A stretch of 64,000 bases of DNA from Rossellomorea marisflavi (GCF_022170785.1 NZ_CP081870.1:732001-796000); one strand, 5' to 3'; numbered from the stretch's first letter, positions 24,537-33,437 are shown. Numbers and translations: made by a program. The notes: generated by a model not told the origin, from the sequence alone.

Positions 24537-24911
24537 GTGGGGTGCTTCATGAAGAGGCCAGTAAATACCATGAATACAGCTTTGGTGAACGTGTTAAGTC
24601 GACGCTAAGTTTATCCTACAATGATAGTGACTATTGATTTTCATTCGGGGTACCGCTGTCCTGGTTAAATCGTTATCTTGTTCAAACCAAAGATACGTCT
24701 GAGATATTCGAACCTTATCAGCCTTCAAAAGTAATCCAATTAAGCATGGTGGAGGATGGGAAGTTTGTAGGCAGACTGGTGGGATATAGTTTTGGTTTAC
24801 TCCATTCCTTATGAACCGCCGGGCCAAACATGTGAAGAAGAATACTTGGAACTTGGAGAACAATATCTGCAGATGGTACAGGAGGATATGGAGGAAGTGT
24901 TTAAACGGTGA
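24537..24911 (+). pseudogene. Decayed gene with an internal stop and a frameshift
   Basis: One frame encodes HEEASKYHEYSFGERVKSTL up to a TGA at 24635-24637, reads on as FSFGVPLSWLNRYLVQTKD, FEPYQPSKVIQLSMVEDGK, and stops near 24813. A second frame then gives PYEPPGQTCEEEYLELGEQY and ends FKR at 24911. The three pieces read as one former protein of about 125 aa or more, with no convincing start. The family is not recognised. Confidence 0.6.
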
Positions 24912-24964
24912 GGTTTGATCAACCTATACCGTCATCCTACATTAGAAGGAGAAAATGAAAGTGG

Positions 24965-25000
24965 AGGCGATCCCTCATTGCATGGTGATCGCCTTCTTCT
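24965..25000. terminator. Hairpin terminator
   Basis: The 8-bp stem AGGCGATC / GATCGCCT is followed by TCTTCTTCT, between the decayed gene and the leftward gene ending at 25006. Confidence 0.65.
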
Positions 25001-25005
25001 CTGAT

Positions 25006-25269
25006 TCACACATTTGGTTTCCGCCAATGCAATCTGAAAAAGATGACACCTGCTGTTATGACGAAAAGGGGGATGGCGATGAATTGTGCAATCGCAAATT
25101 TGAACCCCCATACATCATACCCGGGATCGCTGCTTTTACCTAGAAGAGCGATGGTCACCACGGTGAGGTAAGCGGCAGGAGGAATCACCCAGAGATATCG
25201 GCCCTTGGGCAGAAGGCTGATGAGGATCACGAGGAGAACCAGAAGGCCGCCCCATATGAATAGAAACAT
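25006..25269 (-). CDS. Small three-span membrane protein
   Basis: The 87-aa protein starts at the ATG at 25269 (AAGGAGCG upstream) as MFLFIWGGLLVLLVILISLL and has three hydrophobic segments separated by short polar loops, ending in HWRKPNV. It has no enzymatic motif. It may be co-transcribed with the leftward gene at 25364-25675. Confidence 0.7.
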   Translation of the reverse strand: MFLFIWGGLLVLLVILISLLPKGRYLWVIPPAAYLTVVTIALLGKSSDPGYDVWGFKFAIAQFIAIPLFVITAGVIFFRLHWRKPNV

Positions 25270-25363
25270 AGTGTTCGCTCCTTTAAGATACATATTCTAT
25301 CTTCACTGGGACTAATCCAGAGTGGGATGGAAGCAATACTTCAATAAGTCTTCGTGCAAAGGC

Positions 25364-25675
25364 TTAGAAATAAACAGCCATCATAATAACCAAACTGACC
25401 ACCGTATACAGCACGGCGCCATAGAAGACCCCGCCGACCTTGACCTTCGACTTTTCCACCTTCTGCACCTTCCAAACGGCTTCGCTCGCATCCATGGTCG
25501 CAGCTCTTGAGAAAACGCCGCCACTGCTGCTGAAAAAGAACAAAAGGATTGAGGCGCCAAGTCCGATGAAGAAGCTGTATTCATTGTAGGAAAACGGTAC
25601 GAGCCTGCTGGCTGTCCAAACGACCAGGCCCATGACGATGGCAGTACAAATTGCCCAAATAGCCGTCTTATTCAT
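25364..25675 (-). CDS. Small membrane protein
   Basis: The 103-aa protein has hydrophobic segments IWAICTAIVMGLVVWTASRL, FFIGLGASILLFFFSSSGG and FYGAVLYTVVSLVIMMAVYF, with a charged loop VWKVQKVEKSKVKVG before the last span. No named family is recognised. The 149-bp gap to the rightward lipoprotein gene would hold its promoter. Confidence 0.7.
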   Translation of the reverse strand: MNKTAIWAICTAIVMGLVVWTASRLVPFSYNEYSFFIGLGASILLFFFSSSGGVFSRAATMDASEAVWKVQKVEKSKVKVGGVFYGAVLYTVVSLVIMMAVYF

Positions 25676-25823
25676 TGGTCATTCCCCCTTTTATATATAA
25701 ACGTATGATCACGAGGGAAGTTTCATCTTTATGGAAAAATATACAATTTTAATAAGGGAGCATCCACTGCTTGAAACTTCCTGTTACGTTACATCGTCTA
25801 TAGGGACAGGAGGCTGATGGGGG

Positions 25824-26090
25824 ATGAAGAAAATCGTGGGGGCTTTATCGCTGATACTGGTGCTTGGCGGATGCAATTCCATTCAACCGAACATATCCGA
25901 GAAGGAAGTCCGATCCATTGTTATGAAGGAACATGAAAAATCCATTGGTGAAGTCGAGATTATTTCCGTTCAGCATAACTGGAGGGAATACATTGTGGAG
26001 TGGGAGAACACGGAGAACTGTGAGGTGGGGACGGACTATATCCACGATGCGACCGGTAAGGTGAAAAAGAGCGAGGTTAGCATTTGTTAG
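25824..26090 (+). CDS. Small lipoprotein
   Basis: The 88-aa protein has a lipoprotein signal (MKKIVGALSLILVLGGC, lipobox LGGC) and a mature domain with EKEVRSIVMKEHEKSIGEVE, followed by two strands and a short C-terminus ending in Cys. The layout resembles the small PepSY-like fold, but this is weak. AGGAGG-type site GGGGG lies upstream. Confidence 0.7.
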   Translation: MKKIVGALSLILVLGGCNSIQPNISEKEVRSIVMKEHEKSIGEVEIISVQHNWREYIVEWENTENCEVGTDYIHDATGKVKKSEVSIC

Positions 26091-26097
26091 CTTGGAG

Positions 26098-26123
26098 GGA
26101 GGCGATCATTCGCCTCCTTCTTC
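26098..26123. terminator. Bidirectional terminator overlapping a gene end
   Basis: The 8-bp stem GGAGGCGA / TCGCCTCC with a 4-nt loop is followed by TTCTTCC. It ends the lipoprotein transcript and encodes the last codons of the leftward gene. Confidence 0.7.
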
Positions 26124-26576
26124 CATGTCTGTCTTCTTTTCCTTCGGCGGGTCGAACACAAGATCCAACAGGGCGAGGAATAAGGCGATTCCGATCTGAG
26201 TCAGGGGCTGTATGTCAATGGACGACATGAGAGCCACTAGGATGGAAATGATGCCCCAGTTAATCAGGAATGAGAAGAAGAAATAGCCTCCCTTCAATGC
26301 ATTCCATGACCAGCGTCCCGACGCCCTCATGAGGCCGAACAGCAGCTTCACGATAAAATCTCCGATGAATCCGCAGATGAAGTAGAATACCGCGAACCAA
26401 AGCAGGGACCAGTAAGAGCTGTACTCGATGCCGACGATCCGGAAGAGACCGACAAAGCCGAAGAAAATCAGAGCGACGACGAATCCAATGGCCGCGAGAA
26501 TGATCAGGCTGACAGATACGATGATGAAAATCTTGGTGGGCAATGATTCATTTTTGAATGAGTCTTGATCGGACAT
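26106..26576 (-). CDS. YrvL-like membrane protein
   Basis: The 156-aa protein has four hydrophobic spans (IFIIVSVSLIILAAIGFVVA; YWSLLWFAVFYFICGFIG; FFFSFLINWGIISILVALM; GIALFLALLDLVF) and the charged tail DPPKEKKTDMEEGGE. The spacing and loop FDPPKE suggest the YrvL regulatory membrane family of Bacillus, recognised only by general pattern. GGAGGTACACC lies upstream of ATG 26576. Confidence 0.65.
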   Translation of the reverse strand: MSDQDSFKNESLPTKIFIIVSVSLIILAAIGFVVALIFFGFVGLFRIVGIEYSSYWSLLWFAVFYFICGFIGDFIVKLLFGLMRASGRWSWNALKGGYFFFSFLINWGIISILVALMSSIDIQPLTQIGIALFLALLDLVFDPPKEKKTDMEEGGE

Positions 26577-26603
26577 GGTGTACCTCCGTGGTGTAATGGA
26601 TCT

Positions 26604-26750
26604 TCAATATGGCTTGAATGTTCCCCTTAGTTTCTTATGAAAGGCTTCCAACCTAGGAATCTTGCGGAAGGTCCAGAACGATGTGATGGTTAGAAAAATA
26701 AGCAACCATTCATGTTCCTCCCCGCGGTTATCGAGGATGGTGGATTTCAC
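26604..26750 (-). CDS. Very small membrane protein (48 aa)
   Basis: Starting at GTG 26750 with AGGAG 7 bp upstream, the product is a 48-residue protein: a polar N-terminus, one hydrophobic stretch (WLLIFLTITSFWTF) and a basic C-terminal tail FHKKLRGTFKPY. It lies 27 bp upstream of the YrvL-like gene on the same strand and may form an operon with it. It has not been matched to a family. Confidence 0.5.
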   Translation of the reverse strand: MKSTILDNRGEEHEWLLIFLTITSFWTFRKIPRLEAFHKKLRGTFKPY

Positions 26751-26819
26751 ATAATCACTCCTATGACCTTACTAACTACAAAGTATAGTCCAATCTGGAT
26801 TTTATGTAAAATAAAACCA

Positions 26820-27806
26820 TTAAGAGGAGCCTCGTCTCACTAACACTGGTTTTTGTTCGATCAAAAGGGGCTTTGGATTCTTTCCTTGAAGGCGCTGTTT
26901 CAGCCTGCCCATGAGATCTAGCGCGATTTCATCCAGAGCATATGAGATGGAAGAAAGGGTCGGGGAGGTCGTCAAGCAGATGGGAAGATCATCAAACCCG
27001 ATGATCTTCACGTCCTCCGACACCGACAGACGTGCTGCATTTGCGGCAGCGAGGAGACCTGCGGCTACAAAATCACTGCCTGCCACAATCCCCTTTGGTG
27101 GCGAAGCGGTGCGGAAGAGTTCCTCTCCCAATGCCAACCCGTCTTCAATGGTGATGACCTTGTTATAACAACAAGTGTCAGCGCACTCCAGTCCGTGATG
27201 GGCGTGGGCAAGCTTAAAACCCTCCCAACGCTTTTGTTGGAGAGGAGAGTCCATATCGTCTCCGCAGAAGATAAGGGGGAAAGCCCCCTGATCAAGAAGA
27301 TGATCGGTGGCGATGAACGTCGCTTCCTCTTCATCCACGCCGACAGTATCAAAATGAGCCCCTTCGAACTGTTCATTGCATACGACGACAATCTGATCCT
27401 GAACTCTCGACTTGATCTCTTCCTCCGAGAAGGTGGAGTGGGTGAGGATTAAGGCATCGACCTCTCTATGAATTAAGGCATCATAGATCTCGGATTCAGC
27501 ATCCTGGGAAAAGAAGGTCTGGTGGATGACCATCTTATACCCGGCGTCCCGGCAGGTTTTTGTAAGGATACCCGCAAGGCGGCTGAAGTAGGGATGATCC
27601 AGGAGAGGCACGACAATCCCGATCGTGTGATTTCGTTGCAAGCGGAGCTGGACGCCACGGAGATTTCGGACGTAGGAAAGTTCCTTGATGGCTTCTTCCA
27701 CCTTCCTCCGGCTGTCTTCCGAGACATGGGGATGGTGATTCAGGACCCGTGAAACGGTCGATTTGGACACTCCGCTTACACGGGCGATATCAAGAATGGT
27801 CGGCAT
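26820..27806 (-). CDS. LacI-family transcriptional repressor
   Basis: The 328-aa protein begins MPTILDIARVSGVSKSTVSR, the LacI helix-turn-helix plus hinge, followed by a periplasmic-binding-like sensor domain (TIGIVVPLLDHPYFSRLAGI, VVGSDFVAAGLLAA, VKIIGFDDLPI). It should bind a sugar or sugar phosphate. The divergent HAD phosphatase gene has a perfect LacI-type operator TGGGAACGTTCCCA in its promoter, which is the likely target. Confidence 0.93.
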   Translation of the reverse strand: MPTILDIARVSGVSKSTVSRVLNHHPHVSEDSRRKVEEAIKELSYVRNLRGVQLRLQRNHTIGIVVPLLDHPYFSRLAGILTKTCRDAGYKMVIHQTFFSQDAESEIYDALIHREVDALILTHSTFSEEEIKSRVQDQIVVVCNEQFEGAHFDTVGVDEEEATFIATDHLLDQGAFPLIFCGDDMDSPLQQKRWEGFKLAHAHHGLECADTCCYNKVITIEDGLALGEELFRTASPPKGIVAGSDFVAAGLLAAANAARLSVSEDVKIIGFDDLPICLTTSPTLSSISYALDEIALDLMGRLKQRLQGKNPKPLLIEQKPVLVRRGSS

Positions 27807-27832
27807 CGGTCAATCTCCCTCCAAGTTATGTA

Positions 27833-27852
27833 TTGACATGGGAACGTTCCCA
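27833..27852 (+). promoter_or_regulatory. LacI-type operator in the HAD gene promoter
   Basis: The -35 box TTGACA (27833-27838) abuts the perfect 14-bp palindrome TGGGAACGTTCCCA (27839-27852) in the promoter spacer. The central CG is characteristic of LacI/PurR operators. The -10 is weak (TACGTT around 27858). Repression by the divergently encoded LacI protein is the simplest reading; it would control both genes. Confidence 0.8.
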
Positions 27853-27890
27853 GAGAGTACGTTGAATTTATCTTACTAGGAGGTGTCCAT

Positions 27891-28751
27891 ATGCCGCAAG
27901 ATGTTTACCATTCGACAGGCGAGACCAGGTACATCGCATTTTTTGATTTTGATGAAACGTATTTCCCTCATGCATGCACAGAGGAGCAGCTCATGATGGT
28001 CCATGAACTGGAGGAGTATCTTCAATGGCTTGCGTCTGAGCAACATGTGAAAATCGGATGGGTGACAGGCAGCAGTCTCGCCCAGGTCGAGGAGAAGATG
28101 AAGAAGGCGAGGATGCGGTATCTGCCCCACTTCATCTCAAGCAACCTCGGGACGGAAATGTGGGAAGTGCATGCAAGCCAATGCTACCGTTCCATCCCGG
28201 AATGGGAGAAGAGGATTGCCCGGTCAGGCTTCTCCCATGGAGTCGTACAGGAGATCCTGGATGACTTAAAGAACATCTACTCTATCAAACTGACCCCCCA
28301 AACCCAATTCGGGCAGGGGACATATAAGATGAACTACTATTACTATCCCGCTTCGGACACAGGTGTCGATTATCACCTCGGCATCATCCGTCAGCTCGCG
28401 TTTAATCACGGTGTAGGGATCAACATCAACCGTTGCAACCCGAAGGCAGGAGACCCGGAAAATGCGTACGACGTCGACTTCATTCCCAAAGGGACGGGTA
28501 AGAAGGCCGCGGTCAGCTTCATGAAGAAACATTACAACGTCCCCGGTAGCCGCACCCTTGCCTTCGGTGACAGCGGCAACGACCTGGAAATGGTGAAGGC
28601 TGTGGAGCACGGTTATCTCCTCAGAAATGCCACGGAAGAAGCGAAAAGGAAGCATGCCCTCATAACAGAAGGTGAATACGGGAAAGGGATCATGGAAGTG
28701 TGTGGGAGAGTGTTTTCGCGTAAGGAATGGGACAGCGCGATGGAGAGGTGA
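27891..28751 (+). CDS. HAD-superfamily phosphatase (sucrose-phosphatase-like)
   Basis: The 286-aa protein has motif I FFDFDETYF, motif II TGSSLAQ, a C2-type cap, motif III K in VDFIPKGTGKKAAV and motif IV FGDSGNDLEMV. The segment ISSNLGTEMW is typical of the sucrose-6-phosphate phosphatase-like subgroup. Paired with a LacI repressor, it probably dephosphorylates a sugar phosphate. AGGAGGTG precedes the ATG. Confidence 0.88.
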   Translation: MPQDVYHSTGETRYIAFFDFDETYFPHACTEEQLMMVHELEEYLQWLASEQHVKIGWVTGSSLAQVEEKMKKARMRYLPHFISSNLGTEMWEVHASQCYRSIPEWEKRIARSGFSHGVVQEILDDLKNIYSIKLTPQTQFGQGTYKMNYYYYPASDTGVDYHLGIIRQLAFNHGVGININRCNPKAGDPENAYDVDFIPKGTGKKAAVSFMKKHYNVPGSRTLAFGDSGNDLEMVKAVEHGYLLRNATEEAKRKHALITEGEYGKGIMEVCGRVFSRKEWDSAMER

Positions 28752-28755
28752 AGTG

Positions 28756-28784
28756 GAGGTTCCTGAGGAGGGAACCTCTCTTTC
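28756..28784. terminator. Bidirectional terminator
   Basis: The stem GAGGTTCC (28756-28763) / GGAACCTC (28771-28778) with a 7-nt loop is followed by TCTTTC, between the HAD gene and the leftward DUF5412 gene. Confidence 0.8.
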
Positions 28785-29175
28785 ATTCCCGCCTGTAGTC
28801 ATACACCTCATCTGGTAAATGAAGGACTTGATCGTTAATTTGCACCGTCTCATCGTCCACCCAACTGATTTCTCCTTCCTCTTCATGGTACTGCCAATAG
28901 ATATTCTTGGCTTCGCGTTTTTTCTCGTTGAATGTCAGTACGCCCAGCACGGCATAATCCACGGTGGCTCCGCCATTGTTGAGGAAGGTTTGTACGGTAT
29001 AGCGTCCGTCAGGTGACGTTTCTTCTGTAATGAGTTCCCCTGGCTCCAGCCGGTCTATGTCAAATAAGGACCAATGGATGAGGGCGATGAGGCCCCAGCT
29101 CACTGCAGCTGTGAACACGATGGTGGAAATCGTGATGGTGAAACCGACGGGGTGTTTTTTGATGAAACGTTTCAT
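28783..29175 (-). CDS. DUF5412-like membrane-anchored protein
   Basis: The 130-aa protein starts at ATG 29175 (AAGGAGG upstream) with MKRFIKKHPVG, one membrane span (TISTIVFTAAVSWGLIALI) and an extracellular domain containing SPDGRYTVQTFLNNGGATVD and WQYHEEEGEISWVDDETVQI. This is the DUF5412 pattern. The function is unknown. Confidence 0.8.
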   Translation of the reverse strand: MKRFIKKHPVGFTITISTIVFTAAVSWGLIALIHWSLFDIDRLEPGELITEETSPDGRYTVQTFLNNGGATVDYAVLGVLTFNEKKREAKNIYWQYHEEEGEISWVDDETVQINDQVLHLPDEVYDYRRE

Positions 29176-29258
29176 AGAATGGAAGCCTCCTTGATGATAT
29201 AGAGAGGTTTCCATTATACTTCAAATAAGGAATTTATTTAACAAAAGGACGGAACCTT

Positions 29259-30251
29259 TTATTCACGAAGCAGCATCCGATTCAACTCCGAAAGGGATAG
29301 AGTCATCTCCAATCCTTCCATGGACCTTGATCCGTCTCGATGGATGACAACCTCTGGTTTCAAGTCTTCCGAGTCCCTCACCCATGAAACATCCATTGTG
29401 TTCAGTATGGTTTTCACCTTGCTCTTATACGCGGAAGGCATGGGGGCGAGGTAGACAGTCTTTCCAGCCACATCATTAAGTTTTTTGTAAGGAGATGATT
29501 CTTTTGCAGGTTCGGTCGATAAGGTCTCCAAAAACCATTCATCAGAAATGATGGGGACCCCAAGGTTTCGGGCGCGCTCCAGCTTGCTTCCCGGCCGTTT
29601 GCCGACGATAAGGAAGTCTGTCTTGGATGTGATGGTATTGCTAACGGTGGCCCCGCAACTTCTGGCGGCTTTGCTCATGCTCACCCGGGGCTGGGCACTG
29701 GCTCCGGTGAACACGATGGACTTTCCTTGGAAAATCCTGCGATCGCGTTCCGGCTTGGCTAAGTGGACCGGATTCCACTCCAGCGGAGAGGCCCCCCTGA
29801 TCACTTCAAGCATGAGTAGCGAATTCAAATAGGCTTTGTGGTCAACGGGCAACCCCACTTTGAAATAGTGGGAGAGATAACTCAGGTTATAGGAAAACAG
29901 ATGGGGATGGGTGTGCTTGATGGCGGCCTGTGCACTGAAGCATTCCCTGCCTTCATCCAGCCATCCGTCATGTAAAAGAGTGGCTCGGTCCAAGGTTGCA
30001 TTGAACGAAACAACCGGGTATGGGTAGTCTTCGAGTAGCTCACGGAAGGTTTGTTTCATCTTTATGTGATTGGAGATTTTCGCATATCCAGCCCCAAAAC
30101 CTAAGGCCGTCATGGTCTCGTCCTTTATTTCAAAAAAGTAATGCTTATCAATGATGACCCCGTCCTCCACAACAAGCGCGGCGACTTGAAAGATTCCGGA
30201 ATCAGGAGCGGCACTTCCCGTTTCGATGTCAATCAGTATCATGTTTTTCAA
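29259..30251 (-). CDS. DEDD 3'-5' exonuclease fused to a BRCT domain
   Basis: The 330-aa protein starts at TTG 30251 (AGGAGG 7 bp upstream). Residues 1 to about 165 carry a DnaQ-like exonuclease: ILIDIETGS (DxE motif), VSFNATLDRATL (middle Asp) and HKAYLNSLLMLE (H-x4-type end). Residues about 172-245 are a BRCT domain (GKSIVFTGASAQPRVSMSKA, TDFLIVGKRPGSKLERARNL, GVPIISDEWFL), as in DNA ligase. A last domain of about 75 aa is unassigned. It is probably DNA repair or processing. The HxxxxD end motif is degenerate, so catalysis should be checked. Confidence 0.85.
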   Translation of the reverse strand: MKNMILIDIETGSAAPDSGIFQVAALVVEDGVIIDKHYFFEIKDETMTALGFGAGYAKISNHIKMKQTFRELLEDYPYPVVSFNATLDRATLLHDGWLDEGRECFSAQAAIKHTHPHLFSYNLSYLSHYFKVGLPVDHKAYLNSLLMLEVIRGASPLEWNPVHLAKPERDRRIFQGKSIVFTGASAQPRVSMSKAARSCGATVSNTITSKTDFLIVGKRPGSKLERARNLGVPIISDEWFLETLSTEPAKESSPYKKLNDVAGKTVYLAPMPSAYKSKVKTILNTMDVSWVRDSEDLKPEVVIHRDGSRSMEGLEMTLSLSELNRMLLRE

Positions 30252-30338
30252 GGGGAAGCCTCCTCAGTTCAATATGTATCATTCACATAGTGAAGCAGAG
30301 AGTGTATATTGTCAACTGTATGAAAGGAGATGAGCGCG

Positions 30339-30713
30339 ATGAAACACTTCATGAAATTCCTTCTGCCGGTGGGGCTGTTCTTGTTGGTTACGGGTTGTGA
30401 GGAGATGATTCATGAAGGGCAGCCTGAATTTGTGCACGATGGGGAGGGACCCCCTACTATGGAGGGAATCTATCTTCAGAAAGAGGAACATAACATTCTG
30501 ATCGAGGGCGAGGAATTGAAGGAGGGAGGCAAGACTCTCTCATTGAATGAGTTTATGAGCAAAAACAACGGATACTTTTTAAGGTTGAATGACGATTCAG
30601 ATTTCAAAGGAATAAAGTCCGGAACCAAGGTGAAGGTGTGGTGTGGTAAGATCCTGGAGTCTTCTCCGCCATATGCTGTCTGCCAGAAGATTGAAGCAGT
30701 GGTGGAGGATTGA
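30339..30713 (+). CDS. DUF3221-like lipoprotein
   Basis: Starting at ATG 30339 (GGAGATGAG upstream), the 124-aa protein has a lipoprotein signal ending VTGC. The mature domain contains MEGIYLQKEEHNILIEGE and SGTKVKVWCGKILESSPPYA, the OB-like pattern of DUF3221 proteins. It is secreted to the outer membrane leaflet side, function unknown. A distant relative is at 49361-49717. Confidence 0.75.
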   Translation: MKHFMKFLLPVGLFLLVTGCEEMIHEGQPEFVHDGEGPPTMEGIYLQKEEHNILIEGEELKEGGKTLSLNEFMSKNNGYFLRLNDDSDFKGIKSGTKVKVWCGKILESSPPYAVCQKIEAVVED

Positions 30714-30716
30714 AGA

Positions 30717-31190
30717 CTACAATCCATCCTCCACGCGTCCCATCATCCTTAAGACCTTTCCATCCAATTCTCTTTTCAGCACCGTCATCCCATTCCTGCG
30801 GTAAAAGCCCAGCGCCTGATGGTTGCTTGGTGAAACGCGAAGGTGATATTCGGATACACCCTGAGTCCGAAAGAACTGAAGGGAGTATTGATGAAGCTTA
30901 TTTCCCAGCCCAGATCCACGTCGCTCAGGAATCAGATAATAGAGGTTCACATACCCGATTCTTCTCCCTTCATAGTCTTTCACCGTCAATTCAAGCTGAC
31001 CGATCGGTACCCCTTTTTCCATAAGGAGAATGAAGCCATCCGGGAAAAAGGCCGATTGGTCCTGGACCCACCGTACATATTCTTCCTCGTCAAAGTCTTG
31101 ATCCGTACCGAAGCTGACCTTGAAGGACTCCCTGCGGAAAGAAATGATGACATCCCTGTGTTTGTCCACATCGATTTTTTGCAGATTCAT
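30717..31190 (-). CDS. GNAT acetyltransferase
   Basis: The 157-aa protein has VNLYYLIPERRGSGLGNKLH as the acetyl-CoA loop and LRVSPSNHQALGFYRRNGMT near the end. It is convergent with and nearly touches the upstream lipoprotein gene. The substrate is unknown. Confidence 0.87.
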   Translation of the reverse strand: MNLQKIDVDKHRDVIISFRRESFKVSFGTDQDFDEEEYVRWVQDQSAFFPDGFILLMEKGVPIGQLELTVKDYEGRRIGYVNLYYLIPERRGSGLGNKLHQYSLQFFRTQGVSEYHLRVSPSNHQALGFYRRNGMTVLKRELDGKVLRMMGRVEDGL

Positions 31191-31420
31191 ATGCCACCTC
31201 CTAGAGTTTTTTAATAGTGTAACACGCCTTCGAGGAAATTTAGAGGGACCACCTCATAGCGTCCACATTAGCGAATCTGACGAAATCCCGCTGTTACGAC
31301 CTGGTCAGGACCTATATGAAATGAAACAAGTAAACCGGATCGAATGGGTACGGTTTTTAATTATCAATAAATGGAAACTTAATCCTCATTTGTACGTATA
31401 AGATAAGTGGAGGTGCCGCT
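31191..31420 (+). other. Intergenic stretch with a possible coding remnant
   Basis: This region contains a stretch that translates as PLLRPGQDLYEMKQVNRIEW and ends KWKLNPHLYV at 31401 in the + direction, without a start codon or ribosome-binding site of its own. It may be a C-terminal fragment of a lost gene, but composition alone is not decisive. Confidence 0.3.
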
Positions 31421-31861
31421 ATGAAAAAGATCCTTTTTGCAGTCTCGATGAGTATTATACTCGCCAGTTGTCAAAAGGAATCGGCCGCCCCTGTTCTGTA
31501 CGATCCTCCGGCGTCGAACATGGATAACGGGCTGATTGATTTCGAAGAGTGGGAAGGATTCCATCTTTCCAAACCGGGAAGCGATTCACGACTGAATGAG
31601 GATGATGCGCTCATGATCCAGGCGATTCAGGAAGTATTCTCTGGTGCTGTGAAAGTTGAGGGGATGGCCAATCTTGAAGATCCGGATTTCATCATGGAGG
31701 TGGATGCTGCGAACGGTGAACAGCAAAAGCTTCTTCTTTGGTTGGGTGATGAAGGGGAGGAGAGTCATGTGAAGAGGGTGGGTGATTCAAACGCTGTTTA
31801 TTCACTTGATGAGAAATGGACGGATAGGCTGAGGCAGTTGGTAGGCAATGATCTTGAGTAA
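31421..31861 (+). CDS. Lipoprotein of unknown function
   Basis: The 146-aa protein has a lipoprotein signal (MKKILFAVSMSIILASC, lipobox LASC) and a mature region with DEDALMIQAIQEVFSGAVK-like helix and a strand-rich part PDFIMEVDAANGEQQKLLLW. GTGGAGG lies upstream. It resembles small Bacillus surface lipoproteins of no known role. Confidence 0.7.
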   Translation: MKKILFAVSMSIILASCQKESAAPVLYDPPASNMDNGLIDFEEWEGFHLSKPGSDSRLNEDDALMIQAIQEVFSGAVKVEGMANLEDPDFIMEVDAANGEQQKLLLWLGDEGEESHVKRVGDSNAVYSLDEKWTDRLRQLVGNDLE

Positions 31862-31900
31862 GGCGTGTTTATATAAAAAGGATACGAGGTGAGCGTGAGT

Positions 31901-32436
31901 ATGTTTATTCAAATGTAAGGATTTCCAGGGTCGGGAAAATCAACTCTCGCCCGTGAGATAGGAAAAAGAACAGGTGCGGTCATCGTGGATCATGACGTCA
32001 CGAAATCAGCTCTGATGGAACAGGTGGGAAATGAACTTACTCATGATATAGCAGGGAGAGTATCATATCACTTGGACTGGTCCATCAGTGAGTCGTTGCT
32101 CGCGCAAGGACATAGTGTGATCTTTGATAGCCCATGCCTATATGATGAAATGGTAGAGAAGGGAACGCTCCTTGCTGAAAAATATAGCATTCCTTATAAA
32201 TATATTGAGTGTGTGGTAAATGATTTTACCCTGATCAATAATCGTTTGAGGGAAAGGGATCGGATGCCGAGCCAAATCAAAGAGGTTAAATCAGAAGAAG
32301 CATTCCGAAAAACGGTGTTGAACAGTAAAAAGCCCAATGGCCTCCCTTGCTTACAGATAGATACTTCTTCTCCTATTACGTCGTATATTACCAGGGTTAT
32401 TCGATACCTTGAGAATGGAGAGGGGGAGAGGAATGA
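31901..32436 (+). pseudogene. AAA P-loop kinase gene with an early stop and a late frameshift
   Basis: From ATG 31901 the frame reads MFIQM, then TAA (31916-31918), then GFPGSGKSTLAREIG with a P-loop, DHDVTKSAL and a kinase-like continuation to RVIRYLENGEG. The stop fits a CAA-to-TAA change. Near the end, G5 at 32422-32426 carries the frame past its natural stop; one more G would end the gene at TGA 32434-32436, overlapping the next start as ATGA. Two independent lesions suggest a pseudogene of a small-molecule kinase. Confidence 0.75.
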
Positions 32437-33396
32437 AGAAAATCCATTGGACGATTGCTATGTGTACCCTGCTCCTTGCATTCACAGGCTGTTCAGACGA
32501 CAAAGAAGAAGAGGCGTTCAAGAGCAAAGAAACGATTACATACAAAGAACAAGAAATAAAGGTTCACTATTATTACAATGAGATGGCAGATTATATCGAA
32601 AGTGTACGTGACAATACTGATTAGGATAACGAGACGCTTTACATACAGAAGGTCAAGAAAGCGATGGTTGAGCACGGTGAGGCGGATGATCCGACTATAA
32701 TGAAAATGATTGGTTATGAATTTTTACAGGCTCCGCGAGACCTAGATACAATGGAGGAAAACCTGCAGGCATTCAAGAGAAAACAGGACACGATCCACTC
32801 GAGCATAAAGCAAGCCATGGAGAAGTCTATCGACGTTCTTCCCGGTGGTAATAAAATCATTTACGTGGTTCCATCCAATCCTGAATTCAAATCTAACGCA
32901 AATCTTATGAACGGTGTATATGGTGTGGTGTACGGTGAGTATGCCATCCTCATCCTGATCGATCCTGCTTTCAACGTGGAAAATCTTGAATATACGATTG
33001 CCCATGAGTATCATCATCTCGTCAATTTCGAGACCCATGATGAAGAGACATACTCCGTTTTGGATAGTGTCGTCATTGAAGGGAAAGCAGATGCATTTGC
33101 TAAGCAGATCTATCCCGGTGTGGAAAACCCATGGGTGGACACGTTGCATCCCAATAAAGAGAAAATGGTGTGGGACATGATTTCAGAGAATCCCGATATC
33201 TTTGATCAAGACCTCTATGAGGAAATTGCTATCGGCAGTCGCGAAAAGAAGATCCCGATGTGGTCCAACTACCGGGTCGGCCTTCAAATCATGGATGCAT
33301 TTCTTGAGAAGAATCGAGGTCCCCATACCAGAATGGACATCTATGACTACAGCGGAAATCTTGGAGAGAGGGAAGTATGCGGAGAAGTTTGAATAG
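32433..33396 (+). pseudogene. DUF2268/YjaZ-like zinc protease lipoprotein gene, broken
   Basis: Starting MKKIHWTIAMCTLLLAFTGC (lipobox FTGC), the frame hits TAG at 32622-32624 and resumes as DNETLYIQKVKKAMVEHGEA through the zinc-protease core TIAHEYHHLVNF (HExxH, here HEYHH) and SVVIEGKADAFA, as in the DUF2268 family. Near 33306-33314 the frame shifts; the other frame gives PIPEWTSMTTAEILERGKYA and the expected stop at 33396. Intact, it would be a secreted metalloprotease of about 320 aa. Confidence 0.75.
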
Positions 33397-33437
33397 GACA
33401 CGCGCTGACATCACATTTTCATAAAGGAGCGTCTAGC

